A stretch of DNA of 64,000 bases from Opitutales bacterium (GTDB taxonomy: Bacteria; Verrucomicrobiota; Verrucomicrobiia; Opitutales; UBA953): the NCBI GenBank assembly GCA_017935025.1, contig JAGBIL010000041.1, positions 18,334 through 82,333 on the forward strand, written 5' to 3'. Below the pieces are notes generated by a model. The model did not search any database and was not told the origin of the DNA. It saw only the letters and a list, made by a program, of their open reading frames with translations. Below, in pieces: positions 46,652 through 53,943 of this stretch. How positions within the stretch are numbered: the first letter of the stretch is position 1; the number at the start of each line of letters is the position of its first letter. A program made the translations under genes and the position numbers.

Positions 46652-47467
46652 TTATTTCTTTTTTCCGGGGCGGGAGGCATCTTTGTAAACGCGCACCCAG
46701 TCGATGTGCATTTCTACGGGAAGTTGCTTCGGATTGATTTTTCCGGAGGATTCGACCCAGCCGCCGCCAAGTTGCATATCGACAAGGATGTAAAACGGTT
46801 TATTGAAAGGCCATTGTCCGTTGGATTTTTCTGCGGGAACGCGCGGGTAGGTGAGGGTTTCCTTGCCGTTGATGAAGAAAATGAGTTTGTCCGGATACCA
46901 TTCCACGCCGTAAACGTTGTAGTCGTTGCGTTTGATTTTTCCCGTGGCACCGTTTTTCGGATTTTTACGACCGAGCGTGTAGGTGTAGCGGGAGTGAACG
47001 GTTTGGTAGGCGAAATTATCGAAATTGAGGTGCTCCATGATGTCGATTTCACCGTCGTCGGGCCACTTGCGGTTTTTGCCGTCCGGGAGCATCCAGAGCG
47101 CGGGCCATGCGCCTTGGGCGCAATCGACTTTTGCGCGGATTTCGATTTTCCCGTAGCAAAACGCGAATTTTTTTTCCGTGGAAATGCCTCCGGTGATGTA
47201 CGGGGACGGATCTTTTTTCGTATCCGGATTAACTTTGCCGCGCAAAATCAGTTTTCCGTTGCGCACGGCAAAAAGCGACGGATCGCTCGACATTGTGTTT
47301 TTCCAATCCGGCGTGCCGCGCTCGATTTTTGTCCAATAGCGGGAATTGATTTTGTTTCCGTTAAATTCGTCTGCCCAGACGAGCTTCCATTTCGGCGCAC
47401 CGCACGCGAGTGCGGAAAAACTCAGCAGAAAAACGATGAACGCGGGAACGCAACGGGGAATTTTCAT
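46652..47467 (-). CDS. Secreted glycoside hydrolase family 16 (beta-glucanase-like)
   Basis: 271 residues with a signal peptide (1-23, 'LLSFSALACGA', which could also act as a lipobox at Cys22). The GH16 core has 'WKLVWADEFNGNKINSRYW', and the catalytic motif is Glu140-Ile-Asp142-Ile-Met-Glu145. 'AWPALWMLPDG' precedes it and 'YNVYGVEWYPDKLIFFINGKE' follows. Substrates in this family include laminarin, beta-1,3/1,4-glucans, agars and xyloglucan; the subfamily cannot be fixed by eye. It is one of three secreted glycan-active enzymes in this window. Confidence 0.93.
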   Translation of the reverse strand: MKIPRCVPAFIVFLLSFSALACGAPKWKLVWADEFNGNKINSRYWTKIERGTPDWKNTMSSDPSLFAVRNGKLILRGKVNPDTKKDPSPYITGGISTEKKFAFCYGKIEIRAKVDCAQGAWPALWMLPDGKNRKWPDDGEIDIMEHLNFDNFAYQTVHSRYTYTLGRKNPKNGATGKIKRNDYNVYGVEWYPDKLIFFINGKETLTYPRVPAEKSNGQWPFNKPFYILVDMQLGGGWVESSGKINPKQLPVEMHIDWVRVYKDASRPGKKK

Positions 47468-47531
47468 GCGAAAATCCTACTGTCCGTCCGAAAAAAGGAC
47501 AACGCGTTTCTTGCCGTTCCCGCAGAAAGCG

Positions 47532-48428
47532 CTATTCGATGTTTTGAACCTGCTCGCGGAGGCGTTCCTGCTCGTTTTTGGCTTCGACGACGCAACGCGT
47601 AATTGCCGCGTTGTTGGCTTTGCTACCGATGGTGTTGAGCTCGCGTAGGATCTCCTGACAAATAAAATCGAGCTTGCGTCCGCTGTCGGTTTCGCCAAGG
47701 CAATTTTCAAACTGCGCGAAATGGCTTGCAAGGCGGGTTTGTTCTTCGGAAATGTCGCAACGGTCCGCGAAAATGGCGATTTCCTTGAGGAAACGCGGAT
47801 CGTCCAAATCAATTTCCACGCCGAGCGTCGCGAGGCGCGAGCGGAGCGCGTCGCGCTGATTTTCGACCGTTCCCGCAGAAGCTTCGCGGATTTTTTCCAC
47901 CCACGAGCGCAGGCGGGCGAGGCGTTCCCGCAAATCTTTTTCCAGATTGGAGCCTTCGCATTCTCGCATGGCGACAAAGTTTTTCATCGCAGCGGAAACG
48001 GCGGAGGAGACAGTAGCGGAAACGGTTTCGTCTTCGAGCGAGGGCAGAGCGGCTTGGCGTGTACGGTGGAGCTCGGCGATGCGCAGAAAGGTTTCCGGCG
48101 TGGGGCGAAATTCCGTTCCCGCGCGCGTGGCGGCGGCTTCCATTTTGCGGAGCGTCGTGGCGGCGGCTTCTTCGTCCCACGAAAAAACGTCGCTCGCGTG
48201 GGTGCTCGTCGGCGTTCCCGTGCGGAGATTGACGGTGATTTTTCCGCGTGCGGCGAAGTCGCGCACAATTGGCGAAATCAGGCGCTCGACGGCGGGCATC
48301 CAGTCTTGCGGTGCCGCGACGGATATCGCGAGCCCGCGTTGGTTTACGGAAGAAATTTCTACGGTAAAATCCGTTTCCCCGACGGAAAAACTTTCGCGGG
48401 CGTAGCCCGTCATTGATCGGATGCTCAT
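47532..48428 (-). CDS. YicC/YloC family endoribonuclease
   Basis: 298 residues. It starts with the diagnostic 'IRSMTGYAR' and 'VEISSVNQRGLAISV' (usually SVNHRFLD), and ends with 'FICQEILRELNTIGSKANNAAITRCVVEAKNEQERLREQVQNIE', the family's C-terminal signature. YicC proteins are homomultimeric RNases cutting structured RNA, implicated in small-RNA turnover. Their common partner gmk is not adjacent; the neighbours are nadA upstream and GH16 downstream. A palindromic repeat fills the gap to nadA. Confidence 0.94.
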   Translation of the reverse strand: MSIRSMTGYARESFSVGETDFTVEISSVNQRGLAISVAAPQDWMPAVERLISPIVRDFAARGKITVNLRTGTPTSTHASDVFSWDEEAAATTLRKMEAAATRAGTEFRPTPETFLRIAELHRTRQAALPSLEDETVSATVSSAVSAAMKNFVAMRECEGSNLEKDLRERLARLRSWVEKIREASAGTVENQRDALRSRLATLGVEIDLDDPRFLKEIAIFADRCDISEEQTRLASHFAQFENCLGETDSGRKLDFICQEILRELNTIGSKANNAAITRCVVEAKNEQERLREQVQNIE

Positions 48429-48454
48429 TGGGTTTGGGTTGGGAGAGGTGAAAG

Positions 48455-48528
48455 TTGTAGTAGAGACCGGAGACCGGCAAATACCGGATGCTTTTTCCGG
48501 TTTCCGGTCTCCGGCTTCCGGTTACATT
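48455..48528. repeat. Word-repeat palindrome of CCGG words between yicC and nadA
   Basis: The left arm carries AGACCGGAGACCGG and ACCGG words; the right arm carries CCGGTTTCCGGTCTCCGG and TTCCGG words. The two are complementary over about 25 bases. Same design as families A and B but a different word. It may act as a terminator or transcript hairpin. Confidence 0.7.
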
Positions 48529-48529
48529 T

Positions 48530-49516
48530 CTAATTTTTGCTCCATTCAAGCATACGCTTGAGGGAAACGTAGGCGCGGGAACGCAAATCTTCGTCCATCG
48601 TGATTTCCGGTGTCATGTCGCGGAGGCAGTCGCGGAGTTTTTCCGGTGTGTTCATCTTCATGAACTTGCACTCGTTGCAGGCGCAAACGGCAGTAGGTCC
48701 GGCAACGAATTTTTTGTTCGGAATCTCGTTGCGGAGGCGTTCGAGCATATTCGTTTCCGTGATAATGATGAACGTATCTGCAGGAGAAGTTTTGCAGAAA
48801 TCGACCATTTTTTCCGTCGAGCAAACGACGTCGGCGAGGGCGCGCACACTTGAAACACATTCCGGATGAACGAGAACGGGAGCCTTCGGGAACGCTTTTT
48901 TCGCTTTTTCGATTTCCTTTACGCTGAAAAGCACGTGCGCGTAGCAGCTACCCGGCCAGAGGTGAATTTTGCGGCCGGTCTGGTCCGCGACCCACGAGCC
49001 GAGATTTTGGTCGGGAACGAAAAGAATTTCTTTGTCCGCAGGAATTTGATCGACGATTTTTTTCGCGTTCCCGCTGGTGCAAATGACATCGGCAAGCGCT
49101 TTAACTTCCGCGCTGCAGTTGATGTAGGCAACGACGTAGAGTTCCGGGTGAGCGGCCTTGTACGCGGCAAGCTCTTCTGCCGGGCAGGAATCCGCGAGCG
49201 AGCAACCCGCTTCCATCACGGGAAGAAGCACTTTTTTCGACGGATTGACGATTTTTGCCGTTTCCGCCATGAAATGCACGCCGCAGAAAACGATGACTTC
49301 CGCGTCTTTCGCCGCTTCCGCCTGATAGGAAAGCCCGAGCGAATCGCCGACGAAATCCGCCACGCGCTGAATTTCTGCGCATTGGTAGTTGTGCACGAGT
49401 AAAACGGCTTTGCGCTCTTTTTTCAGGCGCAGAATTTCTTCCTGCACGGGCGTGAGCGGCGGAAGCTTTCCGTTCAAGGATTCAAAAACTTTCAGTTCAA
49501 TGGAAGTATCAGACAT
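48530..49516 (-). CDS. nadA: Quinolinate synthase
   Basis: 328 residues. Motifs include 'AVLLVHNYQCAEIQRVADFVGDSLGLS', 'VFCGVHFMAETAKI', 'MEAGCSLADSCP', 'WPGSCYAHVLF' and 'CACNECKFMKMNT'. The Cys in the last three blocks are the expected [4Fe-4S] ligands. It condenses iminoaspartate with DHAP to quinolinate in de novo NAD synthesis. nadB and nadC are not in the window. Divergent from the fumarase gene with family A copy 2 between them. Confidence 0.96.
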   Translation of the reverse strand: MSDTSIELKVFESLNGKLPPLTPVQEEILRLKKERKAVLLVHNYQCAEIQRVADFVGDSLGLSYQAEAAKDAEVIVFCGVHFMAETAKIVNPSKKVLLPVMEAGCSLADSCPAEELAAYKAAHPELYVVAYINCSAEVKALADVICTSGNAKKIVDQIPADKEILFVPDQNLGSWVADQTGRKIHLWPGSCYAHVLFSVKEIEKAKKAFPKAPVLVHPECVSSVRALADVVCSTEKMVDFCKTSPADTFIIITETNMLERLRNEIPNKKFVAGPTAVCACNECKFMKMNTPEKLRDCLRDMTPEITMDEDLRSRAYVSLKRMLEWSKN

Positions 49517-49553
49517 GTTGCCGAAAAGTCTAATTTTCTTCGCGTGGGAAAGA

Positions 49554-49680
49554 CAAACTGAAATTTAGCGAAGCGCCAATGAGAGAAATGGGGAGAAAGA
49601 GAAGAATGAGCATTTTTCCGTTTCTCCATTCATCCCATTCTTCTCATTAGTCATCTGGCGCGTGCGCTAAATTTCAATTT
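49554..49680. repeat. 127-bp palindromic element, family A copy 2
   Basis: Outer arms match copies 1 and 3 (AAACTGAAATTTAGCGAAG and its near complement), with the same total length of 127 bp. The interior uses the same AATGAGA/GAAATGGG words but is the most diverged of the three. It occupies the gap between divergent nadA and fumarase genes. Confidence 0.88.
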
Positions 49681-49715
49681 TCTTTTTCTCCGCGAAGCAT
49701 TAAACTGCTCCCGCT

Positions 49716-51365
49716 ATGGCAAATATTCCTCCTTTCAAATACCAACACCCGTTCCCGCTCGGCGAAGACAAAACCGAGTATTATCTGCTCACAAAAGATT
49801 ATGTCTCCGTCAGCGAATTTGAGGGCGTTCCCGTGCTCAAAGTTGCCAAGGAAGGCTTGACCGCGATGGCGAACGCCGCGTTCCGCGATGTTTCCTTTAT
49901 GCTCCGCCGCGCTCACAACGAGCAGGTCGCGAAAATTCTTTCTGACCCCGAAGCGAGCGAAAACGACAAATACGTCGCGCTCACGTTCCTGCGCAATGCG
50001 GAAGTCGCCTGCAAGGGTAAGCTCCCGCTCTGCCAAGACACGGGAACGGCGATTATTCACGGCGAAAAAGGTCAGCAGGTCTGGACGGGCTACTGCGACG
50101 AAGAAGCGCTTTCGCTCGGCGTTTTCAAAACTTACACGGAGGAAAATCTGCGCTATTCGCAGAACGCGCCGCTGAATATGTATGACGAAGTCAACACGCG
50201 CTGCAACCTTCCCGCGCAAATCGACCTCGAAGCCACCGAAGGCATGGAATACAAATTCCTCTGCGTGACGAAGGGCGGCGGGAGCGCGAACAAAACCTAT
50301 CTTTATCAGGAAACGAAGGCGCTTTTGAACCCGAAAACGCTCGTCCCGTTCCTCGTCGAAAAAATGAAAACGCTCGGTACCGCCGCTTGCCCGCCGTATC
50401 ACGTGGCGTTTTGTATCGGCGGAACCTCGGCGGAAAAGAATTTGCTCACGGTCAAACTCGCCTCAACGCACTATTACGACGAGCTCCCGACCAGCGGGAA
50501 CGAACACGGACGCGCGTTCCGCGATGTCGAACTCGAAAAACAGGTGCTCGAAGAAGCGCACCGCATCGGGCTCGGCGCGCAGTTCGGCGGGAAATACCTC
50601 GTGCACGACGTGCGTATCGTTCGCCTCCCGCGCCACGGCGCCAGTTGCCCCGTCGGTATGGGCGTTTCCTGCTCCGCCGACCGCAACATTAAGTGCAAAA
50701 TTAACAAGGACGGCATTTGGATTGAAAAACTCGACGACAATCCCGGCGAACTCATTCCGGCGGAATTGCGCGAAGCCGGCGAAGGCAACGCGGTCAAAAT
50801 CGACCTCAACCGCCCGATGCCGGAAGTGCTCGCCGAGCTTTCGAAATATCCCGTCGCCACGCGCCTCTCGCTCAACGGCACGATTATCGTCGGGCGCGAC
50901 ATCGCGCACGCGAAGCTGAAAGAACGCCTCGACCGCGGCGAACCGCTCCCGCAATACATCAAGGACCACCCGATTTACTATGCGGGTCCGGCAAAAACTC
51001 CCGCGGGAATGGCGTGCGGCTCGATGGGGCCGACGACGGCGGGACGCATGGACTCCTACGTCGATTTGTTCCAAGCCAACGGCGGCTCGCTCATCATGCT
51101 CGCCAAGGGCAACCGCAGCCAGCAGGTAACGGACGCGTGCAAAAAGCACGGCGGCTTCTACCTCGGCTCGATCGGAGGTCCGGCGGCAATTCTCGCGCAG
51201 AACAACATCAAGTCGATTGAATGCGTCGAATATCCGGAACTCGGCATGGAAGCGATTTGGAAAATCGAAGTCGAAAACTTCCCCGCGTTCATCCTCGTCG
51301 ATGACAAGGGCAACGACTTCTTCAAACAAATCAAACCCGTTTGCCCGCTGGGGCAAAAAGCTTAA
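49716..51365 (+). CDS. fum: Class I fumarate hydratase
   Basis: 549 residues, close to E. coli FumA/FumB in length and architecture. The iron-sulfur ligand regions are '[14 protein letters not shown]', '[20 protein letters not shown]' and the Cys-containing blocks around '[19 protein letters not shown]'. The beta-domain signature '[30 protein letters not shown]' is also present. It hydrates fumarate to malate with an oxygen-sensitive [4Fe-4S] cluster, consistent with a low-oxygen lifestyle. The gene stands alone with a terminator after it and a family A palindrome in its upstream region. Confidence 0.96.
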   Translation: MANIPPFKYQHPFPLGEDKTEYYLLTKDYVSVSEFEGVPVLKVAKEGLTAMANAAFRDVSFMLRRAHNEQVAKILSDPEASENDKYVALTFLRNAEVACKGKLPLCQDTGTAIIHGEKGQQVWTGYCDEEALSLGVFKTYTEENLRYSQNAPLNMYDEVNTRCNLPAQIDLEATEGMEYKFLCVTKGGGSANKTYLYQETKALLNPKTLVPFLVEKMKTLGTAACPPYHVAFCIGGTSAEKNLLTVKLASTHYYDELPTSGNEHGRAFRDVELEKQVLEEAHRIGLGAQFGGKYLVHDVRIVRLPRHGASCPVGMGVSCSADRNIKCKINKDGIWIEKLDDNPGELIPAELREAGEGNAVKIDLNRPMPEVLAELSKYPVATRLSLNGTIIVGRDIAHAKLKERLDRGEPLPQYIKDHPIYYAGPAKTPAGMACGSMGPTTAGRMDSYVDLFQANGGSLIMLAKGNRSQQVTDACKKHGGFYLGSIGGPAAILAQNNIKSIECVEYPELGMEAIWKIEVENFPAFILVDDKGNDFFKQIKPVCPLGQKA

Positions 51366-51390
51366 ATTTAGGGCTTAAAACTTAGAGAAG

Positions 51391-51432
51391 AGCGTTCCCG
51401 CACAAAAACGGCTTTCGCCGCGCGGGAACGCT
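51391..51432 (+). terminator. Fumarase terminator formed by an inverted GCGGGAACG pair
   Basis: AGCGTTCCCGC (51391-51401) and GCGGGAACGCT (51422-51432) form an 11-bp perfect stem. The 20-base loop contains a smaller CGGC/GCCG hairpin, and a T7 tract follows. Confidence 0.92.
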
Positions 51433-51510
51433 TTTTTTCGCGGGCAAACGCCTTCGCGGGAGGAATTTACGGTTTTCCTTTGCACAAAGATTTTTGTATT
51501 CTGAACGCAT

Positions 51511-51645
51511 TTGAAAAACGGCAAAAACGCCGAAACCGAAATCGCTATTGCTCCCGGATCGATGTTTTCCGTCGATAAACACGAGATTCGCACCGAAAAC
51601 GGCTTGAAGAAACTCATCGTCTGGTTAATCTTACGAGCTAAATAA
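51511..51645 (+). CDS. Possible 44-codon small ORF upstream of hypothetical gene
   Basis: From a TTG at 51511, or 27 codons from the ATG at 51562, the frame stays open to 51645, four bases before the next start. The product is basic and ends 'LKKLIVWLILRAK'. No ribosome-binding site is visible and nothing is recognised. Placement directly before the next gene allows a leader-peptide role, but it may be chance. Confidence 0.2.
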   Translation: MKNGKNAETEIAIAPGSMFSVDKHEIRTENGLKKLIVWLILRAK

Positions 51646-51649
51646 AACG

Positions 51650-52387
51650 ATGGCGGAACCCGAAACAGATCTGCTGACGCACACGTTCCCGGACGGAACG
51701 ACTTGGACGTTTGTCTCCGAAACGGCTAAGCGTATGTGCGTGCTCGAAGGCGATGGTATCGGGAATTGCAAAGACATTGTTTGTCAATGGTGCAAACACA
51801 TGAAAATGAAGCCCGAAGCCGGTTTTTGCGCTCGTTACGAAGATAAGCCTTCGGATGTTTATTTTTGGTCCGCTCCCTGCGAAAAATTCGAGGACAACGG
51901 TTTCGGCAAAGCCTTCTCCCGCAACGTGCTCGCGGAAACGCTGCCGAAAGATCCGCAAATCCGCAAAATCCTCGCCGAACAGCTCCGGAAAGAATTCGGG
52001 CACGCCGTCGCCGTTGTCGGCGACCAAATTTTCCACCTCGGACGCATGGGTGTTTACGCCGCAAATATTTACAAATGGTGGATTCGTCCGATTGAATCCG
52101 GAAACCTCGGCAATCATGTGCTCGATGAAATCGCAAATGCTTCGCCGTCAATCCGGGATGCGTGGAACTGCGAAACGAATCCGAAGGTGCTTGAAATCGA
52201 CAGAGATAAAATCGGACTCGAAGAATTTAAACTGATGCCGTTTATCTGCTATGCACCCTCGCAAGTGAAGCAACGCGCGAACGGCGTTGCCCTCGGCAAA
52301 AAAATCGGCAACCGCACGCATTGGGCGCTTTTGACAAACGGCAAAACTCACGTAGATGCCGAATACATCGGCTCAACAGAAGCGTAA
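51650..52387 (+). CDS. Hypothetical protein
   Basis: 245 residues; family not recognised. The N-terminal third is rich in Cys ('CVLEGDGIGNCKDIVCQWCKHMKM', 'GFCARY', 'APCEKF'), which could be a metal site. The middle carries 'GHAVAVVGDQIFHLGRMGVYAANIYKWW' and the end 'GKKIGNRTHWALLTNGKTHVDAEYIG'. No signal peptide or membrane helix. Flanked by the fumarase terminator and a family B palindrome, so it is probably a single-gene unit. Confidence 0.65.
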   Translation: MAEPETDLLTHTFPDGTTWTFVSETAKRMCVLEGDGIGNCKDIVCQWCKHMKMKPEAGFCARYEDKPSDVYFWSAPCEKFEDNGFGKAFSRNVLAETLPKDPQIRKILAEQLRKEFGHAVAVVGDQIFHLGRMGVYAANIYKWWIRPIESGNLGNHVLDEIANASPSIRDAWNCETNPKVLEIDRDKIGLEEFKLMPFICYAPSQVKQRANGVALGKKIGNRTHWALLTNGKTHVDAEYIGSTEA

Positions 52388-52407
52388 AGAAAGGTGAGAG
52401 CTGAACT

Positions 52408-52513
52408 AATGAATAGTGAACAGTGAATAATGAATAACGCAGTGCTAAGGATTTTGCTTAGGCAAAATCTTTGAAGAATGAATTATTCACTATTCATTAT
52501 TCGTTATTCATTA
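52408..52513. repeat. Word-repeat palindrome, family B copy 2
   Basis: Arms of AATGAATAGTGAA/TTATTCACTATTCATT words around the inner hairpin ATTTTGC-TTA-GGCAAAAT (52451-52468). The inner hairpin is preceded by AGTGCTAAGG, the complement of the CTTAGCAC seen in copy 1. Flanking AAGAAAGGTGAGAG and CACCTTTCTTTAATC extend the pairing outward. Confidence 0.8.
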
Positions 52514-52629
52514 AAAAGGTGTTACCTCTAAGCACTCAACCCTCATCTATCACCTTTCTTTAATCTTTAAGCTCTAATCTTTAATCTTTTCATGCGCTCC
52601 AAGCGCAACACCCGCCGCATTTTTTGAAC

Positions 52630-52660
52630 CGGGAACGAGTTTAGAATAAACTCGTTCCCG
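52630..52660. promoter_or_regulatory. Perfect hairpin abutting the start codon of the phage-like gene
   Basis: CGGGAACGAGTTTA / TAAACTCGTTCCCG, 14-bp perfect arms around GAA, ending two bases before the ATG at 52663. It is built from an inverted pair of the GGGAACG word in the orientation opposite to the terminators. It would mask the ribosome-binding region in RNA. Confidence 0.7.
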
Positions 52661-52662
52661 CA

Positions 52663-53253
52663 ATGAGCACAGCACCCGTCATCATCGTCAATACGAGCCT
52701 CGTCGAGGCACTTTTGGCACGCACAAAGAAAAAGGTGCGTCCGGGTATTTTGATGAGCGTGGTGTTGGAAAAAGCAAAACGTGTTGTACACGATAATTTT
52801 CAAAACCTTAACGTTTTGCGTAATCGCTACGGGTCGAACTTTTACGGAAAATGGGCGGACGATTCCGCCGTGACTCCGGTTGTTTTGAATGGAGGGGATA
52901 AGGGGCGGCTTGAATTGCTCGACGAAAACGGTGCGCTACGCCACAAGATTTACGGGGGAAAACTCACGGCAAGGCGCGCGAAGTTTTTAACGATTCCGAT
53001 TTCGGAACAGGCAAAATTTCAAAGCGCACGCGGAAGCAATGCTGCTCACGGAGAAATTCCGGGCTTGTTCCTTGTACGCGGGAAAAACGGCCGCGGGCTT
53101 TTTCTCGCGGCGGAAGAAAACGGGAATTTGGTCGTGCATTATCTGCTCAGGAAAACCGTCACTCACAAGCCGCACCCGGAAGTTTTGCCCTCTGCGGCGC
53201 AATTTGCACACGCCGTGCAATCTGCTTGCGAAGAATTTGCGGGAGGAGTCTGA
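52663..53253 (+). CDS. Phage-like virion/tail-completion protein (tentative)
   Basis: 196 residues. The pattern 'YGSNFYGKWADDSAVTPV...GALRHKIYGGKLTARRAKFLTIPIS' followed by 'GLFLVRGKNGRGLFLAAEENGNLVVHYLLRKTVTHKPHPEVLPS' recalls Mu gpG-type virion morphogenesis and tail-completion proteins. This is recognition by character only. The next gene starts two bases after its stop, so the two form an operon. No capsid, terminase or integrase is nearby, suggesting a remnant. A perfect hairpin covers the region just before the start. Confidence 0.55.
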   Translation: MSTAPVIIVNTSLVEALLARTKKKVRPGILMSVVLEKAKRVVHDNFQNLNVLRNRYGSNFYGKWADDSAVTPVVLNGGDKGRLELLDENGALRHKIYGGKLTARRAKFLTIPISEQAKFQSARGSNAAHGEIPGLFLVRGKNGRGLFLAAEENGNLVVHYLLRKTVTHKPHPEVLPSAAQFAHAVQSACEEFAGGV

Positions 53254-53255
53254 CG

Positions 53256-53588
53256 ATGAAAAACAACCTAAACACGATTGCTGTCGCCGAGCAAACGCTT
53301 GCACACGAAATCCGGAGTTTGCCGGAGGTGTCCGGTCTTTTCGGAGATGTCGCAACCGGAGTGCTCGCAGCATCGCAGGAAGATTTCGGCGAGAAGCTTG
53401 CCTCGCTCTTGGAGTCTTCGCTCGGCGCGGGGATTGTCGTGTCCTGCACGGGAACGAAGGGCGAGGTTTGGCGCAATGACGCCTGCGGGATGTCCGACGT
53501 CGCCCGATTCCGCGTCGAAATCAAAACCTCGCTGCTGATGGCATCGGAACGCAGGCAGAGCGCAACGGATTTGTCAAAATTTGTCTGA
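53256..53588 (+). CDS. Small phage-like protein (tentative)
   Basis: 110 residues from the ATG at 53256. The sequence 'TLAHEIRSLPEVSGLFGDVATGVLAASQEDFGEKLASLLESSLGAGIVVSC' and 'SDVARFRVEIKTSLLMASERRQSATDLSKFV' looks like a phage minor tail or neck component, but I cannot name a family. The start codon lies two bases after the previous stop, indicating coupling. Sequence immediately downstream changes composition and strand, so the original operon may have been cut here. Confidence 0.5.
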   Translation: MKNNLNTIAVAEQTLAHEIRSLPEVSGLFGDVATGVLAASQEDFGEKLASLLESSLGAGIVVSCTGTKGEVWRNDACGMSDVARFRVEIKTSLLMASERRQSATDLSKFV

Positions 53589-53914
53589 AATCTGTATTTG
53601 ATGAAGTCGGAGACGATAGAGCCATATAAAGCTGTGGGTTTTTTAGGGATTCCCGGTGAAGCGAGTGGACCGATATCAGCTGTGCTTGGAGGCCCATGAA
53701 TCTCTTATAGGCGATTTCTCTTTTCTCTCTTAAAGATCGCTCTTCTGAAACTTTTGCCTGCACCCGAAGTTTTCTGTCTTCTAAGAAGTAGGTGACAAGA
53801 CCTTGTGTGATAACACCAATGATGGGGAAAAAACTCCCGATGATAATTCCTACGATTGTTGCCTGCGTACTTCCTTTAAGTGCGTTACCAAGTAAACTTC
53901 TTGTTTAGGCGTCC
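53589..53914 (-). pseudogene. Decapitated fragment of a membrane-protein gene
   Basis: On the minus strand a frame without a convincing start runs from about 53909 to 53521. It begins 'RSLLGNALKGSTQATIVGIIIGSFFPIIGVITQGLVTYFLEDRKLRVQAK' (one transmembrane helix, then a charged coiled coil 'SEERSLREKREIAYKRF'). It reads on into the antisense of the preceding gene before stopping. Lower GC and different codon use than the surroundings, loss of the 5' end next to uvrA and a chimeric 3' end indicate a truncated, transferred gene fragment. Confidence 0.5.
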
Positions 53915-53943
53915 TGTGAATATGCGCGGAATTTGTGGGTTCT

